From the NCBI GenBank assembly GCA_973895155.1, contig OZ316892.1, positions 14,012,001 to 14,076,000 on the forward strand: 64,000 bases of DNA. The letters are read 5' to 3'. Position 1 is the stretch's first letter; every line of letters begins with the position of its first letter. This DNA comes from Marsupella aquatica (taxonomy: Eukaryota > Marchantiophyta). Both the position numbers and the translations under genes were made by a program. The notes beneath the pieces are model-generated. The model did no database searches, was not told the DNA's origin, and worked only from the letters and a program-made list of their open reading frames with translations. This document shows, piece after piece, positions 1 to 12,587 of the stretch.

Positions 1-1295
1 TGGGGGTCTCAGATGGCTACCCCTGCGTCGCGACATCACTCCAACGCCAAACGTCCATTGCGCATGAAGTAAAGTTCTTTGGCCTTGGGCTCAACTAAGA
101 GGAGCTCTCACTCAAGCCCTCAGAAATCAAAGTCCGTTTGGGGGTCCGGACTGTCCACCCTGAGCTCGCTCTTTTCATGAGCCAACCAAGCCATCCAATG
201 TCAGTCTAAGTCCTTTGTTTGTGCCACTAGCTTAGTGTTTTGGCTTTGCTAGTGCAACGTTTTATTGCCCACAAGTCTCCCCATACTTAGTCCCCATCGG
301 AGGACTATTTTGGAGACCTGGACCATAGAGGAGCTCAACGTCAAAGTCAGTGACGCCAGAGCTAAGTGGTAGGGTAGTCGAGTTCCACAACTTTCCCCAA
401 CTCAACCCAAATCAACAAAAAAATGGCATCATGAGCAATGAGTCACATCAACTTGCACCCACCCCTAGAACAAAAATTACACATCTTCCACCCTCCAATA
501 GCATGCAAGGTTTGAGACATTTTGGAGTTCAAAATTAAGTGTTTATTTAGAGACCAAAAGTGAACATTTAGAGGCTTAAAAGTGAACAAAATAAAAATGC
601 ACTTTTAGTGAATATAGTGATTTATTTACAGGTCAATATAAGTCAAAATTGTGAAGATTGATATCCTAGCAGATTTTGATGGTTGAGTCAGTCCATTACA
701 ACTTTTGATGGTCCATCCAGGCTTTACTTTCATGATTCACCAGTTCAATTTACTTAAAAACAAATTCCTGTGTCTAGTAAAGCACTGCCAATTTTAGCAA
801 AAAGTGACTTTGATGTAAGTTAAGAACAAGTGTTTTTTTCAATTCTTTGATAGCCTCAATCTTGGCGATTTAGTGAGATCCCAAGTATGATCGGACACAG
901 AAGTAAAATAATCAGTAAATTTACCAGGATTCCTAATTGAATTGGATATTCATAACTAATAGTAAAAAAATAAGTTACTTGTCATGAGTGAACGTCATGA
1001 CTACCCTCATCAAGAAAAATGCTTGAAACAAATGAGGTGTATAACATCTGGTGTACGGTATGCAATGAGTTTTGAAATTTCTTTGATGGCAGCATACATG
1101 ATTGTGGCCAAAGTCTACAGAGTCATACAATAGCTCAAGTGTAGCATTTAAGTTACTAGCTCCGACTACCCGTTCTTTAAACGTCAATAGCGATGAGGAC
1201 CAAAAAATGCTTGAGACAAAATAGATTTGAGAAAATAATAAGAATAGTGTATCAAAAGAATTGATCATCAGATTGAGCTTCGACTTCCCTTGCAT
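1..1295. other. Gene-free intergenic sequence
   Basis: No open frame here has a recognisable protein motif. The first 400 bases are moderately GC-rich and the rest is AT-rich. No terminal repeats, tRNA or transposon protein was seen. It may be part of an old repeat cut by the window edge. Confidence 0.5.
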
Positions 1296-1424
1296 TCATG
1301 TGCAGCCCCCTGCTTTTCCATGTGCCATCGCACGATCCACTTGCATTCCCACGCAGGACCCTGCTTTTCCATGTGCCATCATGATCGGCTTGCATTCTTG
1401 ACTTGCATTCTCACGCAGATCCCC

Positions 1425-1574
1425 TTGCGTTCCTGAGTGCCGCCGCGCCGCTACTTCTAAACCCTGGCTACTATTACCCGCTCCCATTCTCCCCCATTCT
1501 TGCGTTCCTGCGTGCCGCCGCGCCGCTACTTCTAAACCCTGGCTTCTATTACCCGCTCCCATTCTCCCCCATTC
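1425..1574. repeat. Two-copy tandem repeat, 75-bp unit
   Basis: Two nearly identical 75-bp units start at 1425 and 1500. Each runs from TTGCGTTCCTG through a GC-rich core (GTGCCGCCGCGCCGC) to CCCATTCTCCCCCATTC. Just upstream, 1310-1400 holds a looser repetition around CCCTGCTTTTCCATGTGCCATC. The open frames on both strands here are products of the repeat, not genes. Confidence 0.85.
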
Positions 1575-3195
1575 TCCACAGAGTATAGTGGCTCACCCTT
1601 ATGTTGCACACCCCCAATTTTCTTACGCCCCCAGAGTTACGGGCTAGAGGCTTCACTCTAGACCCTAGGTAAGAACAGTAGACTTCAGTTCGCGATTTAC
1701 TAGTAAGATGTTTGGACAGGGAAAGAACAAAGATACAAAATTTAAATATCAAGGCATGATACAATTTAAAATGTGCATCCTGAACAGCATCATGTGGGTT
1801 GAAGATGATAACACACATTTCAAGCTAACATTGCCTGGTTCCCTCGAACTCATTGTCCATGTAGCTGATCGAGTGTTGTGCCCGGTGTTGTGAATGTACA
1901 ATCATGTTCTCTTCAGCATACTAGAAGTGTGAGGAAGGCCAGGCTGGAGCTTGAATCAGACATTCAGTGAGATGACTGATAGACCCGCTTTGAGAATTTG
2001 TACCACCCGGCGCGGGGCCGGGTACCACCAGCCACTGGTTACATTAATGTTGTTTGAGTTTATTTTTAGACCAGCTTTACAGTGTCCTCACCGATGTACT
2101 AGGGATGCAAGTAGTCAGGCTGGATGCAATGCCTTGAATGTTTGAGGGCAACATGCATGGCTAGTCAAAGAAGTGACATGTACGCAAAATGTTACTACTG
2201 TCTATGGATCATGTGCAATGCACTGTAAGTTAGAGACCCAACTTTTAATGAGGCACCTAAGTAAACCCCCTAGCACCGGGCCTAGCACTCAACAGTATTT
2301 ACCAGAGTAGAGAGGATGGGATTGCTGCCCCGATCTACAGGATCAGTTTTGGGTCCACCTAGGAGGATGTCTACAATCCACAGACTCCTAGCGGGAGATT
2401 CCTTGGCCTGGTGATCTTGGGTTCATTTTGCCGGGTTACGGTCCCCAGTGTTGAGGCACTTCGTTGACAATCATGTACTCTGGCACTTGGGGTCAGTCTC
2501 TCTCTATGCTCACTGGTCTTTGTTGTGGCAGCTGTTGAAACACATTGGGCGCACTGTTGCTTTTGGGTGGAAAAAGCACAATTTGAAATTAATTTGAAGC
2601 TTTTCCATTTCAAGCTGGAGATTCCAATCCTAAGAAATCAATGAGAAAGATTTGAAGAATTTTGAGAAGACTTCAATGTAGACTGGACTTTGATTCGTAA
2701 TGTTTTAATTAGATGTTATTCAAATACAAATCCCTCCAACTAGGACTTTACAAAGCTAGTAAACTATCAGCACTGCAATTCACCAAATTGTGAAACTGAA
2801 ACTCGTTGAATGAATGTACATCTGGGTCTTCCTACCAAACACAAGGAGGATATGCATGGTCGAGGAGTTGGGGATTTCCCCACCTGACTTGGTGAATCAG
2901 GGTACCATAACAAAGAAGTGGGGATTCCGGACATCTTAGGGAATTTGGTTGAAAATACCCATGCTTTCCCATACATAACGAGGGATTTGATACTTCTAGC
3001 AGTTCGACGTTTTCCTGGGGTAATTTGCCTATGTGTCCCACAGGCATGACATTTGGGGCATTTCCTGTAATATACCCAACTACAGAAGGGTTTAGCGCCT
3101 CCGCATTTCCCCACATTTGCGTGTTTATTTGTATAAGCCGGAGGCAGTTGGCATAATCCAGGTCCTTGGATGGTCGCGCTCTCCGCAACATCTGT
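1575..3195. other. Gene-free sequence
   Basis: No supported gene. It contains one copy of the dispersed palindrome described separately (1644-1661). The minus-strand frames at 2767-3311 overlap each other in different frames and run into the tandem array, so they are read as chance frames in repeat DNA. Confidence 0.5.
1644..1661. repeat. Dispersed palindrome, copy 1
   Basis: CTAGAGGCTTCACTCTAG: 6-bp inverted arms CTAGAG/CTCTAG around a six-base spacer. The same arm-spacer-arm structure recurs near 28.9, 43.3-43.9 and 59.1-59.3 kb. Confidence 0.7.
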
Positions 3196-3970
3196 GTGCA
3201 TATTACCCGCATACCGTGGGGTATCGCTGGGGTATTTGGGATGTTAGCGTCCAATTGCCGCTCTCCAAGTGGCTTCGCTGAGGTGTGCAGGATGATATTC
3301 ATCTCCACCATCCAATTTTGCTGTGGTAAAGTGGGGATTCCGTGTGCATATTACCCGCATACCGTGGGGTATCTCTGGGGTATTTGGGTTGTCAGCGTCC
3401 AATTGCCGCTCTCCAAGTGGCTTCGCTGGCAGCCCTGGAGGTGCGTAGGATGATATGCATCTCCACCGTCCAATTTTGCTGTGGCTAAGTGGGGATTCCG
3501 TGTGCATATTACCCGCATACATTAGTGTATCTCTGGGGTATTTGGGTTGTCAGCATCCAATGGCCGCTCTCCAGGTGGCCTCACTGGCAGCCCTGGCGGT
3601 GTGCAGGATGATATGCATCTCCACCATCCAAATTTCCTGTTGTAAAGTGGGGGTTCTATGTGCATATTACCCGCATACCCTGGGGTATCGTTGGGGTATT
3701 TTGTATGCCACTTCCAATTGCCACTCTCCAGGTGGCTTTGCTAACAGCCCTGAAGGTTTGCAGGATGATATGCATCTTCACCGTCCAGATTTCCTATGTC
3801 GAAGCGGGGATTATTTGTGCATTTTACCTGCATACCGTGGGGTATTTGTAGGGTATTTTTGATTCCAGGCTTCTTGCTGCGTCAAATTGCATCCGCATCG
3901 TCAAATTCCAGGATAATGTGCATCCGCATTGTCCAAATTGCCTACGATGAAGTGGGGATTCACGATGTAA
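3196..3970. repeat. Tandem array of about 150-bp units carrying GGGGTAT
   Basis: Five diverged units start with GTGCATATTACCCGCATA or a close variant at about 3196, 3344, 3502, 3660 and 3817 (spacing 148, 158, 158, 157). Each has one or two GGGGTAT motifs just after its start and most have GGGGATT near the end. A degraded piece continues to about 4025. The array lies beyond the 3' end of the minus-strand gene at 4.4-7.8 kb. The same GGGGTAT word recurs inside introns of the neighbouring transposon genes. A subterminal or regulatory role in the mobile element is inference. Confidence 0.85.
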
Positions 3971-4414
3971 CGCCTATGTATTGTGGGGTATTGGGGGATC
4001 CTCACGTATTACCAATGGGGTATTAAAAATGTCTGGCGTCCCCAGATGAATTGCATCAAAAACCATCCAGTCATATTGCCAATGAATACCATGAAATGTC
4101 GATGGGTATCGTGAATGTAAGGTTCTTTATTGGGCCCAGCTTACGCAAATCAAATTTCTAATATGGTTTTGAATCATTTCCTCATAGCGTTGTAAATAAG
4201 ATCACAGTGAGTTAAGTAGCATTCATTTGTACATTAGAAACTAAGTACGTTAGCAACTCCCATCTCTCTCTCTCTATATATATGTATATATATATGTGAA
4301 ACACGAAGCAAGTAGTGGTGGCCCTTGGTCAATATATAATGCAATCATATTCATAACCTGTCTAGCTTGTGCCGTTCATAGAGCGATGCAGGTATGCTAT
4401 CTATGTAGTGAGTA

Positions 4415-7400
4415 CTATACCTCTTCCCCGGCTTTCTTCATAGCATTTTCAGGGAAGATCCTTTGTTGGCCATCGGCATTTAAAGCCGGAAGATGTGTAA
4501 CGATCACTACATTCTGCTCTACAATCCACCTGGCCACCATGTCCAATAACTCTGATGCATTCTTCTGAGCGTGTTTGGTGAATGGCTTGGGGGTAGTCTT
4601 TGACCGCTTGTTCGTATCTGCTACAAATGTGCGCAATTTGGCCTCCACTTTGCAGGTCTTCATCAAACCCATGGCTCTCATGCACAATACTAGTTTGGCG
4701 TCTTTGGTGAGCTTTTCAAAATTCTGCAAAAGTTACAGTCTTTGGTGAGCTTTAAAATATGGTAGTACACCAATGACAAGCTATAAATGATTATTTACAG
4801 AATCGTGCAAAACTTCTCAGTATATGCTTACTATATTGGAGTCTCCAGAAGCCTGGGACTTGTTACTTCTCGTCGACCGGGTTCCTTGAGCACACAAAAC
4901 TTCTTCCTGGGTTGCCTGTACATATATAATGACCACATAATGAGACAACAAGAGTACGTTCCACACATACAATTTCTGTCTACACATTGTACACAATGAT
5001 CGCTACAACCTAATAAAGACTGCTAGCTTACAATGGATGGAAATAAGAAATCATACCATGTTTTTGCCGGTCAACAACCGTTCCCTTGCATCCTCTTGTA
5101 CCTTTGTTGAAATAGCTCTAATGAAGGTATGTTTTCTTTGCCTGGGTTCGGACCCTTGCCTCTTCGTGCTCTACTCAATGGTTGATTTAGGTCCCGAATG
5201 CTTGCAAGGACTCCACCTTGTTCCTTCTCAGTCTTAACCTGCCATGCATATGTGGATGTGCAAATCATTGTATATATTGGTGAACCTAGGCTCAAAGTAG
5301 AATGAATTGCAAAGTCATATACATCACTTACAATAGAACTTTTAGGCCATTATAATAATTGCAATATACAAAACTTATACATACAATGATATATGATATA
5401 TACCTTGGACAATAGCGAGTTGTTTCCCCCTGCAGGACTGCTCTCAATCTTTTGTCTTTTTACCTGAAAAATAAGTATAAAGCAAACTCGGTGTCTTAAT
5501 TTTAATTACGTACGTATGATATATAAGAACGCAACTAGCATGACAAAATACTCGTACCTCCGGTTCCGGTTGATCGTTAGGCCTTATATTAGTGTCTTCA
5601 TCATCCTCGTCAGATTCAATGTAAAGTTGGGTGGATGTAGTGAAGCAATCAACTTGCAAGTTGATAGTTGATGTTGACGATGTTTTCTCCTGGCTGCATG
5701 TAGTGGTATCCAGTACTTCAGTATCCTCGCTTGGCTCTCCATCGCTGGACCTGACCGCATCATCTGCTTTGCTTTCCTCTCTATGCTCTACTTCCGCCCC
5801 TTCCTCTGCATCTTCTTCATGGCCAGCTAATGCCAGCACTCGCTTCTTCGGTTTTGAAAGAGGGTTTTCCTCAACGTCAGGCATCTCCGGTAACCCCGCT
5901 CCATTGGAGGCCTTTCCTGAGACAGCAGAACCCTCAGGAGAGGGACCTATCTCTGGTAACCCCGCTCTCTTGGAGGTCTTTCCTGAGACAGCAGAACCCT
6001 GAGGAGAGGGACCTGAATACGATTGGCATACTTTATGAGCCAGATTGGGACTCATGGAACAATATGCTCTCGGAACAAAAATGGACATGTCCTGCAATAT
6101 GTACATGCACATCAATAGTGATGGTGCATGAGTGCCAGGGAATCTTGCAATATAAATATATTGTAGAAAACCACATTCATTCAACATCTCTACCTCTCGA
6201 TACATATCGACTGGGCAACATGAAAAAACCTGCAGAACCCGGAGAAGCAGATTCATTCCGATGCAATGAACCTAGGGTTGGTAAATGCATATATATATTT
6301 ATATATGTATATGGCACCATACTTACTGGTTTTAAGTGCCCAAACTGTACCATCTGCAGACCCTTTGAAGGTGTCATTAATGGCACCCAGTAAGGCGCCA
6401 ACAATGATGGATTACCATCAGACAAGGCCTTCATGAACTTAATCTTCCACCATCTCACTTTCTTAATAACATGGACGCTCTCTGGTATTCCATGACCAAC
6501 GACCTCTCCACTGTACTGCCCCCTATACCTTACAGACTTATCGGCGTCTCTCATTTGCAGTTCTACCAAGGTCACCTTGAATGCATACGCACGAAGTTCC
6601 ACAAAAATCTCTGGGTATGATTGTCCATGTCCAATAGCAATCGCTTCATCTGCATCTGGTTCTACCTTCATATCTGCAAAATCAGTCGGCTGTAGGGATG
6701 GCACCTGCAATGAAATTCAGTGCAAGTACTTCAGGTTAATTCCAGGGTATTTCCAAGTTATTTCCAAGTTGCGAAAGATAGAACACAGTTCCTTGCCAAA
6801 ATCAATGGCACTGCGCTAACTAATGAATGGGAATCTGTCAGTACGTACCTTCCTTGATTTTTGCATTTGCTTTCCTCCATTCATGCTTTCTGTTCTTGAC
6901 AACCTCAAACAGGAAGCTTTCTGGCCAAGGCATCTCATGTTTAGATCCGGTTTCTGGACACTCAAATTTGAGAGGTGAAAGTTCGTGCATTCTACTCTGA
7001 ACATACAATCGACAATTCTCTTTTGTCTTTGTGTTAGACTTGAAATCTGCACTGAGGTATTCGTATATCTCCTTGTCGGCGGTGAAATTTGCAAACCAAT
7101 TCCTCACCGTTCAATAATTTGCCTTGTGAGCTTGGTGCGCTTCTACATGCTTAGAAGCCAGAATGGACCGTCCTCCAGATTTGTTGGTCACATTGAAGAT
7201 GTCCTCTGCCGAAGGATAGAACTGTGCACAGCAGCGTCGAAACACACATCAGCGTGTATTCAATCAAACAAAGAAACTACCATTGTGCACTGCATTAGAT
7301 GCCTTCGCGTGATTATCAGAAGAGGTCCTTGCCGTGGTTGCAATGGATTTCAATAGGCTAATTTAATGTCACGGGAGACAAACAACTTACTTGATGATGC

Positions 7401-7834
7401 TTGGTAGAACCAATCATAGACGTCTCTCTCTCCGGCGCATCAGGAGTGCGGGTATTTTCAGCAGGCCTGATAGACTTGTGCTCTTCTTCACCAGAGCTCT
7501 CCTTTCGATTCGTATCACGTTTAGATAGTGTCTTCATTGGCGGCAACGGTGATGGCTGCAGCGGTGATGGCTGTAGCTATGATGGCTGTGTGACTCCGGT
7601 ATTGCTGCTCCCGTTGCATTCATTCACCCATCTCCTCAACTTCTTCCTGTGCACCCATGTCTTCATCCCCACACTGTCAAAGAAAAGTTGCCAATCATCC
7701 CCATCCATACAGAAGAAGCTTTCCCCAGTAAGATCCAACTCAGGCTCAATTTTGGGAGTGTACATTGTCGATTCTAAACATCGATCAATGTACTCACACA
7801 ATTCCTTACACGTAAGCCTGCTCCATTCATGCAT
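4415..7834 (-). pseudogene. Multi-exon unknown gene with SAM-like N-terminus (transposon-associated)
   Basis: Not recognised as a named gene. ATG at 7834-7832. The first exon (7834 to about 7391, donor GTAAGT) encodes a segment ending LFFDSVGMKTWVHRKKLRRW that resembles the helical end of a SAM domain; this assignment is tentative. The second exon starts near 7203 and runs to about 6849. Further coding-like blocks lie at about 6704-6380, 6040-5540, 5241-5080, 4935-4852 and 4729-4415; not all junctions could be phased. The 6040-5880 block has a 22-residue tandem repeat (GPSPxGSAVSGK...) followed by an acidic, serine-rich stretch. In-frame stops at 7579-7577 (TAG) and 7113-7111 (TGA) suggest decay. 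It is divergent to the transposase arm and probably belongs to the same mobile element. Confidence 0.45.
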
Positions 7835-8004
7835 TGCAACTCTGTTTCAATCAACGTCGATCAAGTGTAGGAAACTCTAAAGATCAACTTCACTCTGAAG
7901 ATCAACTTCACTCCAGGCGTACGCATAGCAGAAATAGTGAAATACAGAGGGGGACTTAAAACGAAAAGGGAGTATTACACCAAGCGCACTCACTGCCTCT
8001 CTCG

Positions 8005-8109
8005 TTCATCATTCGTTTGAATCGCCCGCCCGCGCGTGTTGAAGGTAAAGGCTGCGGGTTCATCGTCCGTTTGAATCGCCCGCCCGCGCGTGTTCAAGGT
8101 AAAGGCTGC
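8005..8109. repeat. Two-copy tandem repeat, 54-bp unit
   Basis: Units starting at 8005 and 8059 share the GC-rich core GAATCGCCCGCCCGCGCGTG followed by AAGGTAAAGGCTGC. It lies about 170 bp upstream of the start codon of the minus-strand gene at 7834, so it falls in that gene's likely promoter or 5' leader. Confidence 0.8.
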
Positions 8110-9934
8110 AAGGCAAGTAGTGCATGCGTTGCCCGCCTCAAAGCTGGTCCTCGTCAGTTTTGAACTGACCGCCCTGGTCCAAATTAATAACATTTGTCAC
8201 TCTTCAAAATGCGATATATCTGCAGTCCATTGCGTTAACCGCATCGTTGATTTTGTTTCTATCCAGCCGATTTAGGCCGGGGATTTAGGAGTTGCGGTCA
8301 TGATTATACACCTGGGTAATTTTCCCTCACTCTACTATTCTAGGCCTAACTCAAAAGTCCACGCAGTTTGGATTACTATGACAAGTTAGGACAAGATACA
8401 AACTATTCCCATGGAGACTAGCGCAGCTTGCGCTTCGGGAAAGTAAAGCCGCCAGCTGCGATGACCTTCTGATCAATCAGAAACCTATGTGGCAAATACC
8501 CTACATAGGATACCAAGAAGATAAGGCTGGCCTCAGTTTCCCTCCAGTTTCAGAGGGATCGTTTCCGCAGGAACGATTCCAAAGGTACTAAAGAGTGGAG
8601 GTCATTGACCGTAGCTCACACCTCCCACTCTAAGTGTTCGATCCTCCTCTGTGCGAGCTCAGACAACTTCAGATTAAGTTTTACAAGTTCGCGCCCGATA
8701 ACATCATCCAAAACGTGGAAGTCCACAGGCCACCTGCGGATCTTCGTACTACGTGGGAGAATTCTCTGTCAAATCCCATGCCACCTTGTGCGATATCCTG
8801 TAATGTGTTTTGGATTTGGTAGAAATTATTGGCAGCACTCGGAGTCAATTCTTTTGATTGCAATAGTTTTTGCTTATGATTTGAGTTTGAAATGTGCTCG
8901 CAGGTCAAATACAGGGTTCTCATATACTTCAAAGCGAAAGCAGATCTTACCTAACCCTTTACCACCCACTTCTTCCTTAGCCCGGGCTTACTGGTAAATA
9001 TCCTATAGTACCATTTACGCATCCTTGAAACTCATCATCGATTTCACCTATCCCAAGGCTGGCCAACCACCACCTGTACACCGATCCTTAGAAACCAACT
9101 AAACCATATATCTTCTTCGTGTCCGGTGCGCTCTGATCGATGGAACAGGTATGAATCTAGATGTTCAATGATACAGACTCCGCGATCTATTTTCATGCAA
9201 CATGCATCATTAATTATATATGGTATGTGGAATGTTTTGTAGGCTACGCAGGTCATATGAAACAGGTAGAGCATTAATATCAGAGGAAGTGAAGAAGCAG
9301 ATGTGATGTAGTTTGTTTTGCCGGTGCAAGGTATGTGAGGGGTATGTTTGGGGTATTTGTGGTTATGCTCGTTCCAACACTAATGTTACAAGGTTAGTAT
9401 GAGAATGAACTTGGATATTTAGAACAGACCACACTTTTTGAGTCTTTGAGATTACAGTTGAAGCAATATACATCATGAGCGCCATGTTGACAAAGGTTTT
9501 GTGGCATCATCCGAGGCCGATGCCTATTTTGTGGCAACCGCCCGGGTTGCCTTGACAGGTAACCGGGTTGCCAGTATGCTGTCCACCCCCCCTTTCCAAC
9601 CGGTATGCAGTGGTAAGTTGTCACAAAAGATAATTTTATGACCTATTTTACGCATATGGAAGTTGTCGTCTATTTTTTCATGATTACTTACTTCTTCATT
9701 GAGTTGCAGGTGTTGCCCCGGCCTTCAAAGTGTGAACTCCATTATTCTCCATAAATATAATGAACACCTACTGGAACAAGAACACATCTGCCATAAATGT
9801 ATTGTTTGGGGTCACGTTGTTTTTACGGTTGTTAGTATGCTTGTGTTTTTTTTCCCTTCCTGGTCGTTGGGATCGATGGAGCCGCGGATCCGCCCAATGA
9901 GTTTCAGGTGTTTCTCTGTTTTTTTGGTCTGCTG
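8110..9934. other. Sequence between two minus-strand genes, no clear gene
   Basis: No supported coding region. There is a short imperfect foldback at about 8592-8632 (AGAGTGGAGGT against ACCTCCCACTCT) and GGGGTATG/GGGGTATT motifs near 9340-9358, the same words seen in the introns of the plus-arm genes. A 30-bp direct repeat (GAGACCCATTCATCGATTAA) lies slightly further on, at about 10110-10170. Confidence 0.4.
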
Positions 9935-10066
9935 ATGTCCGGAGATTGGGGAGGGGCCCTTACCCAATTCTCCGTGAACTATGATGACCCACTACATGAT
10001 GTCGCTGCGATCCGCAAAAGCGCTATAGTGGCTGAGTTCTACTTGCTGTCCTATATCAGAGTTTGA
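9935..10066 (+). other. Small open frame, unknown
   Basis: A 43-codon frame (MSGDWGGALTQF...LLSYIRV, stop at 10064-10066) that stays open some 25 codons upstream. Composition looks protein-like rather than random, but no family is recognised and there is no obvious promoter or splice support. It could be a remnant exon of the mobile locus. Confidence 0.2.
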
Positions 10067-10465
10067 AGTTGGAAGTTTTCCTTGAGAAATTGCGCACAAA
10101 TTGCAAAATGAAAAATTGTTGAGACCCATTCATCGATTAAACACTAGCCGAGACCCATTCATCGATTAAACACCAGCCGATTAACACCCAATTACTTTCT
10201 GGTACGTTTTAACAAACGCATCGTGGACATCACAACCTTCATTTAACAGATGCAGGTCCGAGCCCCCCTTTATTGCACATTGAAAATAAGTCAACCATTC
10301 ACATACATACATTCTGGTCCCACTTGCCCCACAAACCAAGCATACACGTCATGCCATATCAAACCAAAATGGCAGGTCATTGCATGGCCTGTAGGAACCT
10401 TACAAACTAAAAGACTCCTGCCCAAAATGCCAAACCGTCGTACGTTGTGCTTGCATCTGGTCACA

Positions 10466-11227
10466 TCAGATATGAGTTGCATCCAAACTATCAAGCAGGT
10501 CCTGCAATCTACATCTAACAGAACTAAGCTGTGACGCCGTGGCCGGGTCTGAAGCATTAATAGATGATCTTGAAGATTCTGCTGTATGCCTCCCTCGTGC
10601 AGTATGATAACTTGAAGGTACACTGTCCGTCTTCAACTTTGTCTTCCGTGGAGTGACAGAAGTAGGCACCACAGAATGCAAGATCTCATAGTCGTCATCG
10701 CTTACAGGTGACAAGGAATTAATAATGGCCTCACCGTCTTTGCAGCGGATCACTACGTCCACACATTCCATCTTTGTTGTAGCTCTATGGACAGTAGCAA
10801 GCTGGACAAAGTCTTCCTTCTCGCTAAAATCCTGCGGAGGCATCCCTACGAGATCAGTCGCTGCATCAAAAATCTTAGCTCGCACTGGAGGGAAGTGTGG
10901 CCCGATAGTAGAGTCAACCAGGAACACCTCAAAACGATACCTTTCTGTCCAGGTCCCAGTAGCAACCAAATTATGGGGACATCGACTTGACCCTTCAACA
11001 GTGCAATTACACATCCACCCAGGTGTCACGAAGCGAGTGCATCCATGGTATAGAAACTTCCACGGAAAATCGATTGGAGCATCAAAATTGACCACAAAAA
11101 CCCTCATCAATGGGAAGGTCCTCGTTTCTCCAGCATTGCAGCAGCCAACGACATCTTTAAGTGTGGCCATGTCTCTGAAAAGAGCCGCCCAGCAGAAATC
11201 CAAACAATAGTGGCAAAGGGCAGGCAC
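10466..11227 (-). CDS. RPA70 C-terminal-like OB-fold protein (transposon-associated)
   Basis: An uninterrupted frame of 253 codons; two possible starts, ATG at 11227 or ATG at 11170 (MATLKDVVGCC). Residues about 60-100 carry cysteines (CTRFVTPGWMCNC ... C) laid out like a zinc ribbon, followed by YRFEVFLVDSTIG and AKIFDAATDLVGM. That order (zinc ribbon, then a beta-strand with an acidic DxT turn, then FDxAxxLxG) is typical of DNA-binding domain C of the large RPA subunit and of RPA-like proteins in mobile elements. The C-terminal 100 residues are Ser/Thr/Arg-rich and probably disordered. The likely role is single-strand DNA binding. It lies on the minus arm, divergent to the transposase about 3.4 kb away. 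It is the only gene of this locus with no visible stop or frameshift. Family assignment is by eye and moderate. Confidence 0.55.
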   Translation of the reverse strand: MPALCHYCLDFCWAALFRDMATLKDVVGCCNAGETRTFPLMRVFVVNFDAPIDFPWKFLYHGCTRFVTPGWMCNCTVEGSSRCPHNLVATGTWTERYRFEVFLVDSTIGPHFPPVRAKIFDAATDLVGMPPQDFSEKEDFVQLATVHRATTKMECVDVVIRCKDGEAIINSLSPVSDDDYEILHSVVPTSVTPRKTKLKTDSVPSSYHTARGRHTAESSRSSINASDPATASQLSSVRCRLQDLLDSLDATHI

Positions 11228-12369
11228 TCAGCCGGGCGCAAGCACTACTCAGGAAGGGACGAATACCGATCTGCAATGGTTACGAATCAAATGACAAGCC
11301 AGACTGCAGAACACTCAACAAATTGTGCAGAGTTGTCACTAGATAAGTACATTATCGTGGGGCGCAAAGTGAATGCAAGTAGAGGATCCAAAAGGGAGAC
11401 CCGGAGTTTAGGGCCGAGTTTTGGGAGACGTTGATTTTACGGGGACGTTGACTTTACGGAAGCGGAGCTTTGGGAGACGTTCATTTTAGAGAGACGCGGA
11501 GTTTTTCTCTTGGGAGACATGGCGGACACTTCGTGTACTTGGGCACGTTTTAATGGAGTAAATATGCGGCAAAATAAATCAAATAAAAAAAGACTTTGTC
11601 TCCTTCCGTTCTAAATTTCTCACCCTTCCCCTAACATAAATCTGAGTTTTCATTTTCTGAAGGCATTGGCTGAACTTGTGGGAGCTTTCCTTACATACAT
11701 TGAATCTTATAGAGGTTGCTATATGGCTGAACTTGTGATGAGGGGCCTAAAACAGGGCCCATAATAATGTCTACAATACTTTGTCAGTGCCATGTGCCAC
11801 ATGTTTCAAATGTTGGATCTAGGCCCTTATATTGCCAATTATATGGACCATTGGCACACTTTATGTCACATCATGATGAATTACAAGGGGAGAGTTTTTA
11901 ACACATTTTCCTGCTTTTAAGGTGAAGTTATAAGGGTTTTTGAAGAGGAGGGACACAAAAGCATTGGGTGAGGCAGGGGTCATTTTGCTTTTTAAAACTC
12001 TATTTTCTTATCTTTAGGGGGGGGGGAGGGGTCATCACGCACTTAGTATATATTATTACATAAATATGAGAAACATAAAAATAAGATTGGGAATGATTAT
12101 CATTTCCTTGCCAAGTCCTGTGAAACGCGACCAAACATACAGCTAGGCAGGCGTATTAATTAATTTAAGGATGAAACATGAAGGTAGCTCAGGGTGGGTG
12201 GGGGTGGGGGTCACAAACGCGACCAAACATACAGCTAGGCAGGCGTATTAAATAATTTAAGGATGAAACATGGAGGTAGCTCAGGGTGGGTGGGGGTGGG
12301 GGTCACTTCCACCCATTAAATGTTCACATCATGTGCATATGATCGAAGTAAGGGGCCTTTTATTCATTA

Positions 12370-12395
12370 TCCTAACCCTAAACCCTAAACCCTAA
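12370..12395. repeat. Interstitial telomere-like run 1
   Basis: Three to four CCCTAA/CCCTAAA units within the 190-bp tandem repeat. Too short for a true telomere, and sequence continues on both sides. Confidence 0.85.
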
Positions 12396-12560
12396 GACTT
12401 GCGCACGTACATATATGCATGCATGCATATGTGGAAGGTTAATTAATTTAAGGATGAAGTATGGAGGTAGCTCAGGGTGGGTGGGGGTGCGGGTCACTTC
12501 CACAAATTAAATGTTCACATCATGTGCAAATGATCGAAGTAAGGGGCCTTTTATTCATTA

Positions 12561-12587
12561 CCCTAACCCTAAACCCTAAACCCTAAG
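12561..12587. repeat. Interstitial telomere-like run 2
   Basis: Second copy, about 191 bp from the first and carried by the same tandem unit. Confidence 0.85.

Noticed and set aside
1296-1818. Frames of 61-89 codons on both strands
   Set aside because: Produced by the 75-bp tandem duplication and GC-rich repeats; mutually overlapping and without motif.
2767-3522. Overlapping minus-strand frames of 92-159 codons
   Set aside because: They overlap in different frames and part of them spans the tandem array, where a unit of about 150-158 bp creates frames by itself.
12370-12587. Telomere-like runs as a chromosome end
   Set aside because: Each run is under 30 bp, lies inside a tandem unit, and is flanked by unrelated sequence and genes on both sides.
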